From NCBI GenBank assembly GCA_041686195.1, contig JAWLEI010000048.1:1-22520 (forward strand): a stretch of DNA of 22,520 nt. The letters are read 5' to 3'. Below are positions 14,210 through 21,936 of the stretch, piece by piece. A program made the translations under genes and the position numbers. Source of the DNA: Desulfovermiculus sp041686195 (lineage in GTDB: Bacteria > Desulfobacterota > Desulfovibrionia > Desulfovibrionales > Desulfothermaceae). Below the pieces are notes generated by a model, which was given only the letters and a program-made list of their open reading frames with translations, was not told where the DNA came from and made no database searches. Numbering within the stretch: the stretch's first letter is position 1; each line of letters begins with the position of its first letter.

Positions 14210-14424
14210 CAGGAGGCCTCCTTACAAAGGCAGGGTACAGGCGGTGGCCGGTGATATATCCCGGGCTGAAACAGTTGCAGAATGCGTTGCCCAGGCAGAA
14301 GCGATGGGGAACATGTTCGGCTTCATCCAATTACTGAAGAAGGATCATGCGACGCTTCACGGGAAGACATTCAGGGCAGGGGAATGATGTCGGTAAAGAT
14401 TCGAAAAGGATTATTCCCCTTTTT

Positions 14425-14743
14425 TTAACCGTCCAGCCTTTACCTCGGGTCCGAATCGCATGGGTCACCGAGATCACCCATGTCCGAGAACCGTATTTCT
14501 TTGTTGATGAGCAGCGCTTAGGGCCGTATGCCTTTTGGCATCACCAACACCTGTTTCAGAGCTGCCCTGTTTCAGAGCTGCAATGGAGGAGTGATCATGC
14601 AGGACAACGTCAATTACGCCCTGCCTCTGTGGTACTTCGGAGATTTGGTGCACGCTCATTTTGTAAAAAAACGCTTGCAGGCCATTTTTTCATTCCGTCG
14701 GCGCACATTGGAACAGATGTTCCCTGTTCACTCAAGCCGGTGA
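14425..14743 (+). pseudogene. SRPBCC (START-like) protein broken by a 16-base duplication
   Basis: Frame one reads LTVQPLPRVRIAWVTEITHV and EPYFFVDEQRLGPYAFWHHQ up to HLFQS. Frame two continues GGVIMQDNVNYALPLWYFGD and LQAIFSFRRRTLEQMFP. Joined, they form the middle and C-terminal parts of an SRPBCC ligand-binding domain of the cyclase/dehydrase-like type. The frame switch coincides with a perfect 16-base tandem duplication (14550-14581); removing one copy restores one continuous frame. The N-terminal ~50 residues are also missing. Confidence 0.75.
14550..14581 (+). repeat. 16-base perfect tandem duplication
   Basis: CCTGTTTCAGAGCTGC occurs at 14550-14565 and again at 14566-14581. Sixteen is not a multiple of three, so it shifts the SRPBCC reading frame by one base. 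Confidence 0.95.
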
Positions 14744-15018
14744 AGCCATGCTCAGCCCCCAGAATATCCTGATTCACTTTAACCGCAAACGTCCAGCAGC
14801 TTGACTTAATTCTCTTGGGCTGGCTATCAAGTCAAATTTGTCAAGAATATTCAGGTAAATATGGCTATGAAGCCCTGCAAGAACAGCAAGAAAGAAAACT
14901 TGCCCTCAGTAGAGAAATTAAGCAAAAGAGCCCCACCGAAACGGGGCCCATAACTATTTTCAAGTATATTGGTTTATCTCTCTAGCTCCTACCGCGGCTA
15001 TGTTCAGAAGCCACTGAA
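14744..15018. other. No recognised gene
   Basis: An open plus-strand frame ends at 14983-14985 and encodes a charged helix (YGYEALQEQQERKLALSREI), but it has no clear start or recognised family. A short GC hairpin (GCCCC/GGGGC, near 14930-14950) is present. It is probably relic sequence. Confidence 0.35.
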
Positions 15019-15360
15019 CTAACAGCCATCAAGTGGAATCATCTTGTCAGATTTGCCGGAGGCAAAGCTGACTTGAGCCTGTCTTGAATGACGAACTTGC
15101 TGAGTTCTCTGTGGAGCAGTTTTCTGTTCTACGGCCTTGATCCCATTTGACTTGAATGTATCTCCTGAAACAATCGCCGACAATTCCTTGACTATCCTAT
15201 CCAACTCATCAGCCTGGGAGGAGAGCTCCTGGTCGGCGCTTGCTGTCTCTTCCGAGTCTGATGCGTTTTGCTGCACCACTTTATCCATTTTTCGGATACA
15301 GCAGTATTCACTTGTTCAATGCCCTGAGATTGTTCCTTCTTATGTTCGGGTGAAAGAGGG
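15019..15360 (-). pseudogene. Methyl-accepting chemotaxis protein, C-terminal relic
   Basis: The minus strand reads KKEQSQGIEQVNTAVSE, then after a frame break MDKVVQQNASDSEETASADQ and ELSSQADELDRIVKELSAIV. This is the end of an MCP signalling coiled coil including a methylation helix. The break lies at a run of A residues (near 15284-15290), where two extra bases shift the frame. The tail ends with KMIPLDGC rather than the usual acidic finish, so the 3' end is altered too. The hairpin tip, ligand domain and membrane helices are absent. Confidence 0.75.
15047..15071. repeat. 25-base repeat shared with 2437-2461
   Basis: The 25 bases are identical at both places; the core TTTGCCGGAGGCAAA is an inverted repeat. 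Here the repeat lies within the chemoreceptor tail (encoding SFASGKSD on the minus strand), whereas the other copy is in non-coding sequence. Confidence 0.75.
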
Positions 15361-15464
15361 CTTTGCCGGGTTACAGAAAAAAGATTTGAAGGGCAATGAC
15401 TGAGTTGACAAATTTCAGGAAACCTTTCACCAAATGGAGAAAATGTTATGAGGAAGGATAAAAT

Positions 15465-15956
15465 ATGGATATGCCTTCAAGCTCAAATCTTACTCGAAAA
15501 ATTGTTGGAAAAGCCAAATCATTGGGCGCATCTGTGGCAGGGATAGCCTTATCTTATTGAAAAAGGTGGCATATTTCTCAAGGATGCTGCAGTTATGGCC
15601 GGTTTGGGGTGTATCGGCAGAAACAATATGGTGATTACTCCTGAATACGGCCCCCGAATCCGTTTCAGAGCGCTTTTGAAAACATCATCTACTCGGCCGA
15701 TGAGCTGGGCCAGTCCATGTTGCCCGGCATTGACGGGACCTATGACCGGGTGACCTGCAACGTGAAAATGGATCAAGATATAGAGGATGCCGGTATGGCC
15801 ATGCAGGCCAGCGATGAAGAACATCATGGAATTTTGCAGTCGATCGGAGAATTTGAAGAAGGTGTCAAGGTGACTCCAATGGCCGATACTGAACCGTCTT
15901 ATCGTGTCAAGTATTGCCGGAACTGTGAGCTGAGCTGCCCGGTTGGAAAGAGATGA
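15465..15956 (+). pseudogene. Epoxyqueuosine-reductase-like (QueG/4Fe-4S) protein, decayed
   Basis: Three pieces in different frames make up a QueG-like Fe-S protein. SNLTRKIVGKAKSLGASVAG starts at ATG 15465 behind an AGGAAGG ribosome site and stops at 15560. EKGGIFLKDAAVMAGLGCIG then RNNMVITPEYGPRIRF lies at about 15560-15670. A C-terminal piece reads YDRVTCNVKMDQDIEDA and RVKYCRNCELSCPVGKR, stopping at 15956. The segment that should carry the ferredoxin cysteines is deleted after RALL. The stop overlaps the ATG of the next gene (ATGA), so residual translation of this relic could still feed ribosomes into the PAS gene. Confidence 0.7.
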
Positions 15957-18172
15957 GTATGGAAGAATACCAAGACATCTTGATGAATGCTCCAATAGGC
16001 ATTTTCATCTCCTCTCCGGAGGGGCGCTTTCTGTCAGTTAATAAAGCTATGGCTCGAAGGTACGGTTTAAGCGAACCTGATGAACTGATTCAGTCCATTA
16101 CTGATATCGCCACCCAGTTGTATCTTTACCCGGAAGACAGGCTGGAGTTCCAGGGCCGCTTGGAACAAGACGGAGAGATTGCCAACTTTGAGTACCAGGC
16201 GCGGCGCCTGGACGGCTCAACATTTTGGGTCTCTACCAATGCCAGAGCAGTAAGGGATCATGCCGGCAATATCAGTCAGTATCAGGGATATTCCATCGAC
16301 ATCACCGAGCGCAAAAAAGCAGAGCAGGCACTGCAAGAGAGTGAAGAAAAGTACAGAAAGCTGATCAATACCTCTCCGGATGCCATCGCCTTAGTTGATG
16401 AGAATGGAAGATTCTTGACAGTCAATCCGGCCATGGCCAAGCGATTTGGTCTGACCCCAGAAGAGCTTGTAGGAAAGTCCTACCACCAGGTGATGCCCAA
16501 GGATCTGGCTGACAAAAGAATAATAAACGCTGAAAGATCAATCCATGATCAAGAGCTGATATATCTTGAGGACGAAAGACAGGGCATACATCTGCAAAAT
16601 TATTATGTGCCGATTGCTCCATCTGGCCAGCAAAGAACTTTTCAAATCATCTCCAGGGATATCACTGCTCGTATCCAGGATGAACAGGCAAAAGCTGAGC
16701 AAAAGGCCCTCCTGGAGGCCATTTTCATCAATGTGCCTTTAGTCTTAATGCTGATAGACAGTGAACGTAGGATTCAGCAGATTAATGGTTTTGCCACCCA
16801 ATTCGCAAAACGTTCAGCTGATGAGATGCTGGGCTTGCGCGGCGGCGAGGCCCTTCGCTGCCTGTACGCATTGGATCACTCAGATGGATGCGGTTTCGGG
16901 GAGCATTGCCGGAACTGTGTGATCCGGAAGATAGTACTCGATACATTGAAGATGGGGAAGTCCTATTTGCAGGTTGAGGCCCAGTATACTTTTTATCTTG
17001 GCGGCCAATCCAGCAATCTGACACTTCTGGTCTCCTCCACGCCAGTCACCTTCCAAAACTCCCGCATGGCTCTGGTCACTATACAAGATATCAGCGAGCG
17101 CAAGCAATTTGAGGAACAACTCAAGTATCTGAGCCTACACGATCAGCTGACGGGCCTTTACAACCGGGCCTATCTGGAGAATGAGCTGCTCCGTCTGAAT
17201 ATAAGCAGGGAATATCCGATCAGCATAATCAGCGTGGATCTGGATGGACTCAAGCTGGTCAACGATTCCTTGGGGCATGATCACGGTGATGATCTCCTCA
17301 AGGTGTGCGCGGGGATTCTGCAGGAATCATTTCGGGACTCAGACATCGTGGCCCGAGCTGGAGGGGATGAATTCGTCATACTTTTGCCAGGGACAGAGTT
17401 GCAGGCCGGAGAGAGGATCGTGCAACGGATTCAATCTCAAATAATGAATTACAACCGGGTAGAAAAGAGTCATATCCCTTTGAGTCTGTCCATCGGCCTA
17501 GCCTGTGCAGAAAATGATCAGCACGATTTGACTGAGGTGCTCAAACAGGCTGATGATCTCATGTATCGGGATAAACTGAACAGAAATATCAATTCCCGGT
17601 CCCAGATCATGACGGCCCTGATGGCTGCTTTGGAGGAACGGGACTTTATTACCAGCGGTCATGCCTATAGGCTGGAAGAGCTATGCTTGAAATTGGGGAA
17701 AGAAATGAAGCTTTCGGTCAACCAGGTTTCCGACCTGAGCCTGCTGGCTCAGGTGCACGATCTGGGAAAGGTGGGTATTCCGGACCATATCCTGTTCAAG
17801 CCGGGTTCATTGACAGCAGAAGAATGGGAGATCATGCGCCAGCACCCGGAAAAGGGGCTTCGTATAGCCCTGGCCTCGACTGATCTAGCTGGAATAGCTG
17901 ATCTGATATTAAAACATCATGAGCGGTGGGACGGTCAAGGCTACCCTCTGGGGCTTCAAGGCGATGGGATTCCCATTGAATGCCGTATCTTAGCCGTCGT
18001 CGATGCTTTTGACTCCATGACCAATGAAAGACCCTACAGAAAAGCGATGTCTACTGCTGAGGCTCTCAAAGAGCTGCATAGATACGCCGGTTCGCAATTT
18101 GACCCTCAGCTGGTGGAAGTTTTTTTGAAGATCGTGGCTGAAACAGGGCAATACATTGAAGATCAAAACTGA
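15953..18172 (+). CDS. PAS-PAS-PAS-GGDEF-HD-GYP cyclic-di-GMP protein
   Basis: The 739-residue cytoplasmic protein has no membrane segment. PAS1 spans about 5-120 and PAS2 about 130-240, each ending in a D-I-T motif. PAS3 (about 250-382) carries Cys303 and a Cys cluster CGFGEHCRNC at 313-322. A GGDEF domain (390-545) has intact GGDEF at 470-474 and the inhibitory RxxD site at 461-464. An HD-GYP domain (about 555-735) has HD at 602-603, HHERWDGQGYP at 655-665 and GYP at 663-665. It could both make and degrade c-di-GMP in response to signals sensed by the PAS domains. The start overlaps the upstream relic; a second ATG two codons later is equally possible. It looks intact. Confidence 0.92.
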   Translation: MSMEEYQDILMNAPIGIFISSPEGRFLSVNKAMARRYGLSEPDELIQSITDIATQLYLYPEDRLEFQGRLEQDGEIANFEYQARRLDGSTFWVSTNARAVRDHAGNISQYQGYSIDITERKKAEQALQESEEKYRKLINTSPDAIALVDENGRFLTVNPAMAKRFGLTPEELVGKSYHQVMPKDLADKRIINAERSIHDQELIYLEDERQGIHLQNYYVPIAPSGQQRTFQIISRDITARIQDEQAKAEQKALLEAIFINVPLVLMLIDSERRIQQINGFATQFAKRSADEMLGLRGGEALRCLYALDHSDGCGFGEHCRNCVIRKIVLDTLKMGKSYLQVEAQYTFYLGGQSSNLTLLVSSTPVTFQNSRMALVTIQDISERKQFEEQLKYLSLHDQLTGLYNRAYLENELLRLNISREYPISIISVDLDGLKLVNDSLGHDHGDDLLKVCAGILQESFRDSDIVARAGGDEFVILLPGTELQAGERIVQRIQSQIMNYNRVEKSHIPLSLSIGLACAENDQHDLTEVLKQADDLMYRDKLNRNINSRSQIMTALMAALEERDFITSGHAYRLEELCLKLGKEMKLSVNQVSDLSLLAQVHDLGKVGIPDHILFKPGSLTAEEWEIMRQHPEKGLRIALASTDLAGIADLILKHHERWDGQGYPLGLQGDGIPIECRILAVVDAFDSMTNERPYRKAMSTAEALKELHRYAGSQFDPQLVEVFLKIVAETGQYIEDQN

Positions 18173-18186
18173 TACATCTCAATAAG

Positions 18187-18348
18187 CTGGAAAAGATTTT
18201 GAAAGATCAACTCAAATCTGTTCTCGTTTTGGGATTGGGCAAAGTCGGTACCCTAGTTGGTATTTTACTGGAAAAGACCGGATTTCAGGTTACAGATGCA
18301 GATTTTTTAGACAAAGGAAAGAATAAAGGGACATTATGTTCTATCTGA
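18187..18348 (+). pseudogene. Saccharopine-dehydrogenase-like N-terminal fragment
   Basis: The frame reads LEKILKDQLKSVLVLGLGKV and GTLVGILLEKTGFQVTDADF, then stops at 18346-18348. The LVLGLGKVG element is a Rossmann nucleotide-binding start as in saccharopine dehydrogenase-like enzymes. Only ~50 codons are present and no good start codon is seen (CTG 18187 is the first candidate), so this is a truncated relic between two intact genes. Confidence 0.5.
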
Positions 18349-18459
18349 AAATCTTTTTCTGTTTTATCATGAGAAGCAGGAGCCATGCGTGTTGAGAAGC
18401 GGCAACTTTTTTCACTGCCCCGGCCATAGCCCTGGCCTTAGCCTAGGAGCTAAACGCAT

Positions 18460-19800
18460 TTGCATATAAAAAAAGATGAACAGCGAGCCAGAAAGGAATA
18501 CGAGGTGCCACAAAAGGAAGAAAGCTCCCCATCTAAGCAGGCGTGCGTACACCTGCAAGTTCATGCAGAGGACCCCCACACCCCGAGCTTTGCTCAGCTC
18601 CTCGAATCCCTTGTTCCCGCAGCACCCAAGGAGCCGCCCCCGCATATGACCTGGCAGGGAGCCCCCCTGGCCCATCTGGAGTACAAGCTAGAGCTGGAGC
18701 TGAAGAACCGGGCCCTGGAGGCCTTCTGGCAGGGACACGGGCTTCCGGGGAGGCTGGAACCCTTCCGGGCCTCCCCGCTGCCGCGCCACTACCGCACCAC
18801 CTCCAAGCGGCGGGCAGCCTGGAAGCGAGGCACACTCTACCTCCATCTGGCAGGGCAGAATCCCAGCCAGCAGAAGCAACCCTTTCTCTCCTCCCCGCTG
18901 GAGCCAGAGTCCCACGGCCGCATCTTCCGCCTCCTGCGCTCCAAGATCAGCGAGCCCCCCTTTCGCTTGGTCGCCAAGCACCTGAATCACCTGATCGTCC
19001 GGGGCAGCTATGCGGAGCTCGCGGTGATATTCAACGTGGACACATTAAACGGCCCGCTGGTGCGCAAGCTCAAGCTCCTGGGAGAGCACCTGCAAAGAAT
19101 GGACGCCCCGGTGGCGGCGGCTTTCGCCTATCCGGACCCGAGCGGCTCCCCCTACTACCTCGAGGCGCGGCAGCCGGCGGAGATGCCCAGGCTCAAGCGG
19201 CTGTTCGGCAGACAGCGGCTCATGGTGGAGCACCAGGGCCAGCGCTTTCTCTTCCAGCCCACCTCCTTCTGCCAGGTCAACGAATCCGTGGTTCCCCTTA
19301 TGCTGCAGGAGGCTAAGGTCCTGCTCGCCCCGGAAGGAGAGGGGAGGCTTCTGGATCTGTACTGCGGGTTCGGGCTATTCAGCCATTTCCTGGCCCCGGA
19401 GTACAAGCAGGTGATGGGCGTGGAGGCGGAAGGTCCCTCCATAGAGGCTGCGGAGGCGAACAAGCGGATGAGCTCCGCGGGAGCGCGGACTCGCTTCCGA
19501 GCCGGCCGGATCTCTTCCCAGAGCCTGGAAGGGCTGCTTCCCGCCCCCTGGCCCGGAAAGGAGGCGGTCCTGCTGGATCCGCCCAGACAAGGGCCGGAGG
19601 ATGGCGTGATCCAGGCCCTGGCCCAAAGGGATCCGGTGAAGGTGCTGCACATCCACTGCAATGCGGATCTATTGCCCCACTCCCTGCGGCAATGGAGAGA
19701 AAACGGCTATCATCCCTTCCGCGTTGTCCCTCTGGACATGTTTCCCGGAACCCCCGAAATCGAGGTCCTTCTGGCTCTGGGCCGGGACGAGGCGGAGTAA
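18460..19800 (+). CDS. RNA m5U methyltransferase-like protein (TrmA/RlmC/RlmD family)
   Basis: The 446-residue protein has the COG2265 order: FLFQPTSFCQVNE at about 263-275, LLDLYCGFGLFSHFLA (SAM loop) at 297-312, LLDPPRQG at 371-378, a Cys at 400 in HIHCNADLL, and DMFPGTPEIEVL near 426-437 with the base Glu. Members methylate uridine-C5 in tRNA or 23S rRNA using a catalytic Cys. The catalytic loop here reads HCNADLL rather than the usual SCNP, and there is no TRAM domain or N-terminal Fe-S Cys motif, so the RNA target is uncertain. The start is a TTG at 18460, about 10 bases after AGGAG; no upstream in-frame ATG is seen. The first ~60 residues are not conserved in type. Confidence 0.8.
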   Translation: MHIKKDEQRARKEYEVPQKEESSPSKQACVHLQVHAEDPHTPSFAQLLESLVPAAPKEPPPHMTWQGAPLAHLEYKLELELKNRALEAFWQGHGLPGRLEPFRASPLPRHYRTTSKRRAAWKRGTLYLHLAGQNPSQQKQPFLSSPLEPESHGRIFRLLRSKISEPPFRLVAKHLNHLIVRGSYAELAVIFNVDTLNGPLVRKLKLLGEHLQRMDAPVAAAFAYPDPSGSPYYLEARQPAEMPRLKRLFGRQRLMVEHQGQRFLFQPTSFCQVNESVVPLMLQEAKVLLAPEGEGRLLDLYCGFGLFSHFLAPEYKQVMGVEAEGPSIEAAEANKRMSSAGARTRFRAGRISSQSLEGLLPAPWPGKEAVLLDPPRQGPEDGVIQALAQRDPVKVLHIHCNADLLPHSLRQWRENGYHPFRVVPLDMFPGTPEIEVLLALGRDEAE

Positions 19801-19968
19801 GCCCTCCTAGTACTGCGTCTCAAAAATATTACCTCAATTCCTGGCAATTGGTTCTATTTCACAAAACCTTCATCCTGATCCACCAGGTGGGCAAGCGCTC
19901 GAAAGCTCAAGATATAATCGAGATTTTTAAATGACAATTGAGCCTTGGAACAAAGGCTGGAGGTGGAG

Positions 19969-21936
19969 ATGACAACGCCCCACAGGCAAGACTTTCTGCC
20001 CACTACAGGACAAGACCTCCAGGAAAGAGGCTGGGACAGGCCCGACTTTATTCTGGTCACCGGCGACGCCTATGTGGATCATCCTTCATTCGGGGCAGCG
20101 CTCATATCCCGGCTGCTGGAGGCCGACGGCTACAGGGTGGCCATACTGGCCCAGCCCGACTACATGGATCCGGAGTCCTTCCGGATTTTCGGCCGGCCCA
20201 GGCTGGCTTTCCTGATCACCGCAGGCAACCTCGATTCCATGGTCGCCAACTACACCGTCAACTGCAAGTTCCGCAAGAACGATGCCTACAGTCCCGGGGG
20301 CCGGGGTGGGGCCAGACCTGACCGGGCCTGCCTGGTCTACACTAATGTCATCCGCCGGGCCTACAAAAAAGCTCCGGTCATTCTGGGAGGTTTGGAGGCC
20401 TCCTTACGGCGGCTCAACCATTATGACTACTGGTCCGATAAGCTGCGCCGCTCCATTCTGGTGGATTCAAAGGCCGACATGCTGGTATACGGCATGGGGG
20501 AAAGGGCCATCCTGGAGATAGCGGGCCGCATGGACTCTGGAGAGCCTCTGTCTGAGATGACGGATATTCGAGGAACTGCAGTCAAGGTCAAGGATCTACC
20601 CCAGGACTTTGACGGCTATGTGCTGCCCGATTTCCAGGAAATAAGCTCCAGGCCCTCTGTTTTTGCCCGGAGCTTTTTGATCCAGCACCAAAATACCGAC
20701 CCGCAGAACGCCAAGCCGCTGGCAGAAGCCCATTTCGATTATTACGTTTTGCAGAACAGACCTCAATTGCCCATGTCCAAGTCCGAGCTGGACCGGGTGC
20801 ACGAGCTCTCCTACAACCGGCGGGAACATCCCGAATACGACCAGGACAAAGGCGTACCGGCCATCGAGGAGGTCAAGTTCTCCATCATCAGCTCCAGGGG
20901 ATGTTTCGGAGGGTGTCATTTCTGCGCCCTTACCTTTCATCAGGGCAGGATCATACAAACCAGGAGCCACGGATCCATAATAAAGGAGGCCCAAGGTTTC
21001 TTGAAAGATCCGGAGTTCAAGGGGTATATTCACGATGTTGGCGGACCCACGGCCAATTTCCGCCATCCGGCCTGCAAGAAGCAGCTCAAGCACGGGACCT
21101 GTTCAGACAGGGCCTGTCTGACTCCAAAACCCTGTCCTTCTCTGCGGGCAGATCATTCTGATTATCTCTCGCTGCTGCGAAAGCTGCGCAACCTGAAAGG
21201 GGTAAAAAAGGTCTTTATCCGCTCCGGAATACGCTATGATTACCTCTTGAGCGACCAGGACCAGACCTTTTTTCACGAACTGGTCAAGCATCATGTCAGC
21301 GGGCAGCTCAAAGTAGCCCCGGAACACGTCTCCAGCCAGGTCTTAAGGCTCATGGGCAAGCCTGATTTTTCGGTGTACAGGGAGTTCACGGAAAGGTACT
21401 CCAGCCTGAACAGGCAATACGGAAAAAAGCAGTACCTGATCCCCTATTTCATCGCCAGCCATCCCGGAGCCACATTGGCCGAAGCCATCAAGGTCGCTGA
21501 ATACCTCCGGGAAATTCGTTTCCACCCGGAACAGGTCCAGGATTTCTACCCAACTCCCGGCACCCTGTCCACCTGTATGTACTTTACTGAAATCGAACCT
21601 TGGAGCGGAAAAAAGGTCCATGTGGCCAAAAGCCGTAAGGAACGGGCCATGCAAAGGGCCCTGCTGCAGTTTAACCGCCCGGAAAACAAGGCCCTGGTCC
21701 AAGAGGCCCTGATCAAGGCAGGAAGGAAGGATTTGATAGGGCATGAGCCCAAGTGTCTGATAAGGCCGTCTCAAAAAAATCGAGACCCGGCCGGGGCATC
21801 TCCAAAGACAAAGGCCGGCCCGGCCAGATCTGGCAGAAGAGGAGAAGAAATGCAGAACAAGTCTCAATCCCGGAAAAGCGCCGGAAAGCAAAAACTGAGC
21901 AAGCGACACGAGCGATCCAGGAACAGCAATAACTGA
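19969..21936 (+). CDS. ygiQ: YgiQ-family radical SAM protein
   Basis: With the ATG at 19969 (ribosome site GGAGGTGG just before) the protein is 655 residues; a TTG eight codons upstream is less likely. The radical SAM cluster motif GCFGGCHFC gives Cys312, Cys316 and Cys319 in the CxxxCxxC form. The N-terminal B12-binding-like/YgiQ domain shows RPDFILVTGDAYVDHPSFGA and ILGGLEASLRR. HDVGGPTANF, APEHVS and QDFYPTPGTLSTCMY follow. A basic, Ser/Lys-rich tail (about 595-655) lacks structure. The function of YgiQ is not settled. The gene is monocistronic or last; nothing intact follows on the plus strand. Confidence 0.92.
   Translation: MTTPHRQDFLPTTGQDLQERGWDRPDFILVTGDAYVDHPSFGAALISRLLEADGYRVAILAQPDYMDPESFRIFGRPRLAFLITAGNLDSMVANYTVNCKFRKNDAYSPGGRGGARPDRACLVYTNVIRRAYKKAPVILGGLEASLRRLNHYDYWSDKLRRSILVDSKADMLVYGMGERAILEIAGRMDSGEPLSEMTDIRGTAVKVKDLPQDFDGYVLPDFQEISSRPSVFARSFLIQHQNTDPQNAKPLAEAHFDYYVLQNRPQLPMSKSELDRVHELSYNRREHPEYDQDKGVPAIEEVKFSIISSRGCFGGCHFCALTFHQGRIIQTRSHGSIIKEAQGFLKDPEFKGYIHDVGGPTANFRHPACKKQLKHGTCSDRACLTPKPCPSLRADHSDYLSLLRKLRNLKGVKKVFIRSGIRYDYLLSDQDQTFFHELVKHHVSGQLKVAPEHVSSQVLRLMGKPDFSVYREFTERYSSLNRQYGKKQYLIPYFIASHPGATLAEAIKVAEYLREIRFHPEQVQDFYPTPGTLSTCMYFTEIEPWSGKKVHVAKSRKERAMQRALLQFNRPENKALVQEALIKAGRKDLIGHEPKCLIRPSQKNRDPAGASPKTKAGPARSGRRGEEMQNKSQSRKSAGKQKLSKRHERSRNSNN

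Noticed and set aside
14220..14387. Possible short-chain dehydrogenase fragment (VQAVAGDISRAETVAE)
   Set aside because: Only a short Rossmann-like stretch with no NAG or YxxxK motif; too weak to call.
18543..19316. 257-codon plus-strand frame in the methyltransferase gene
   Set aside because: Low-complexity Pro/Ala/Gly shadow; the other frame has all the family motifs.
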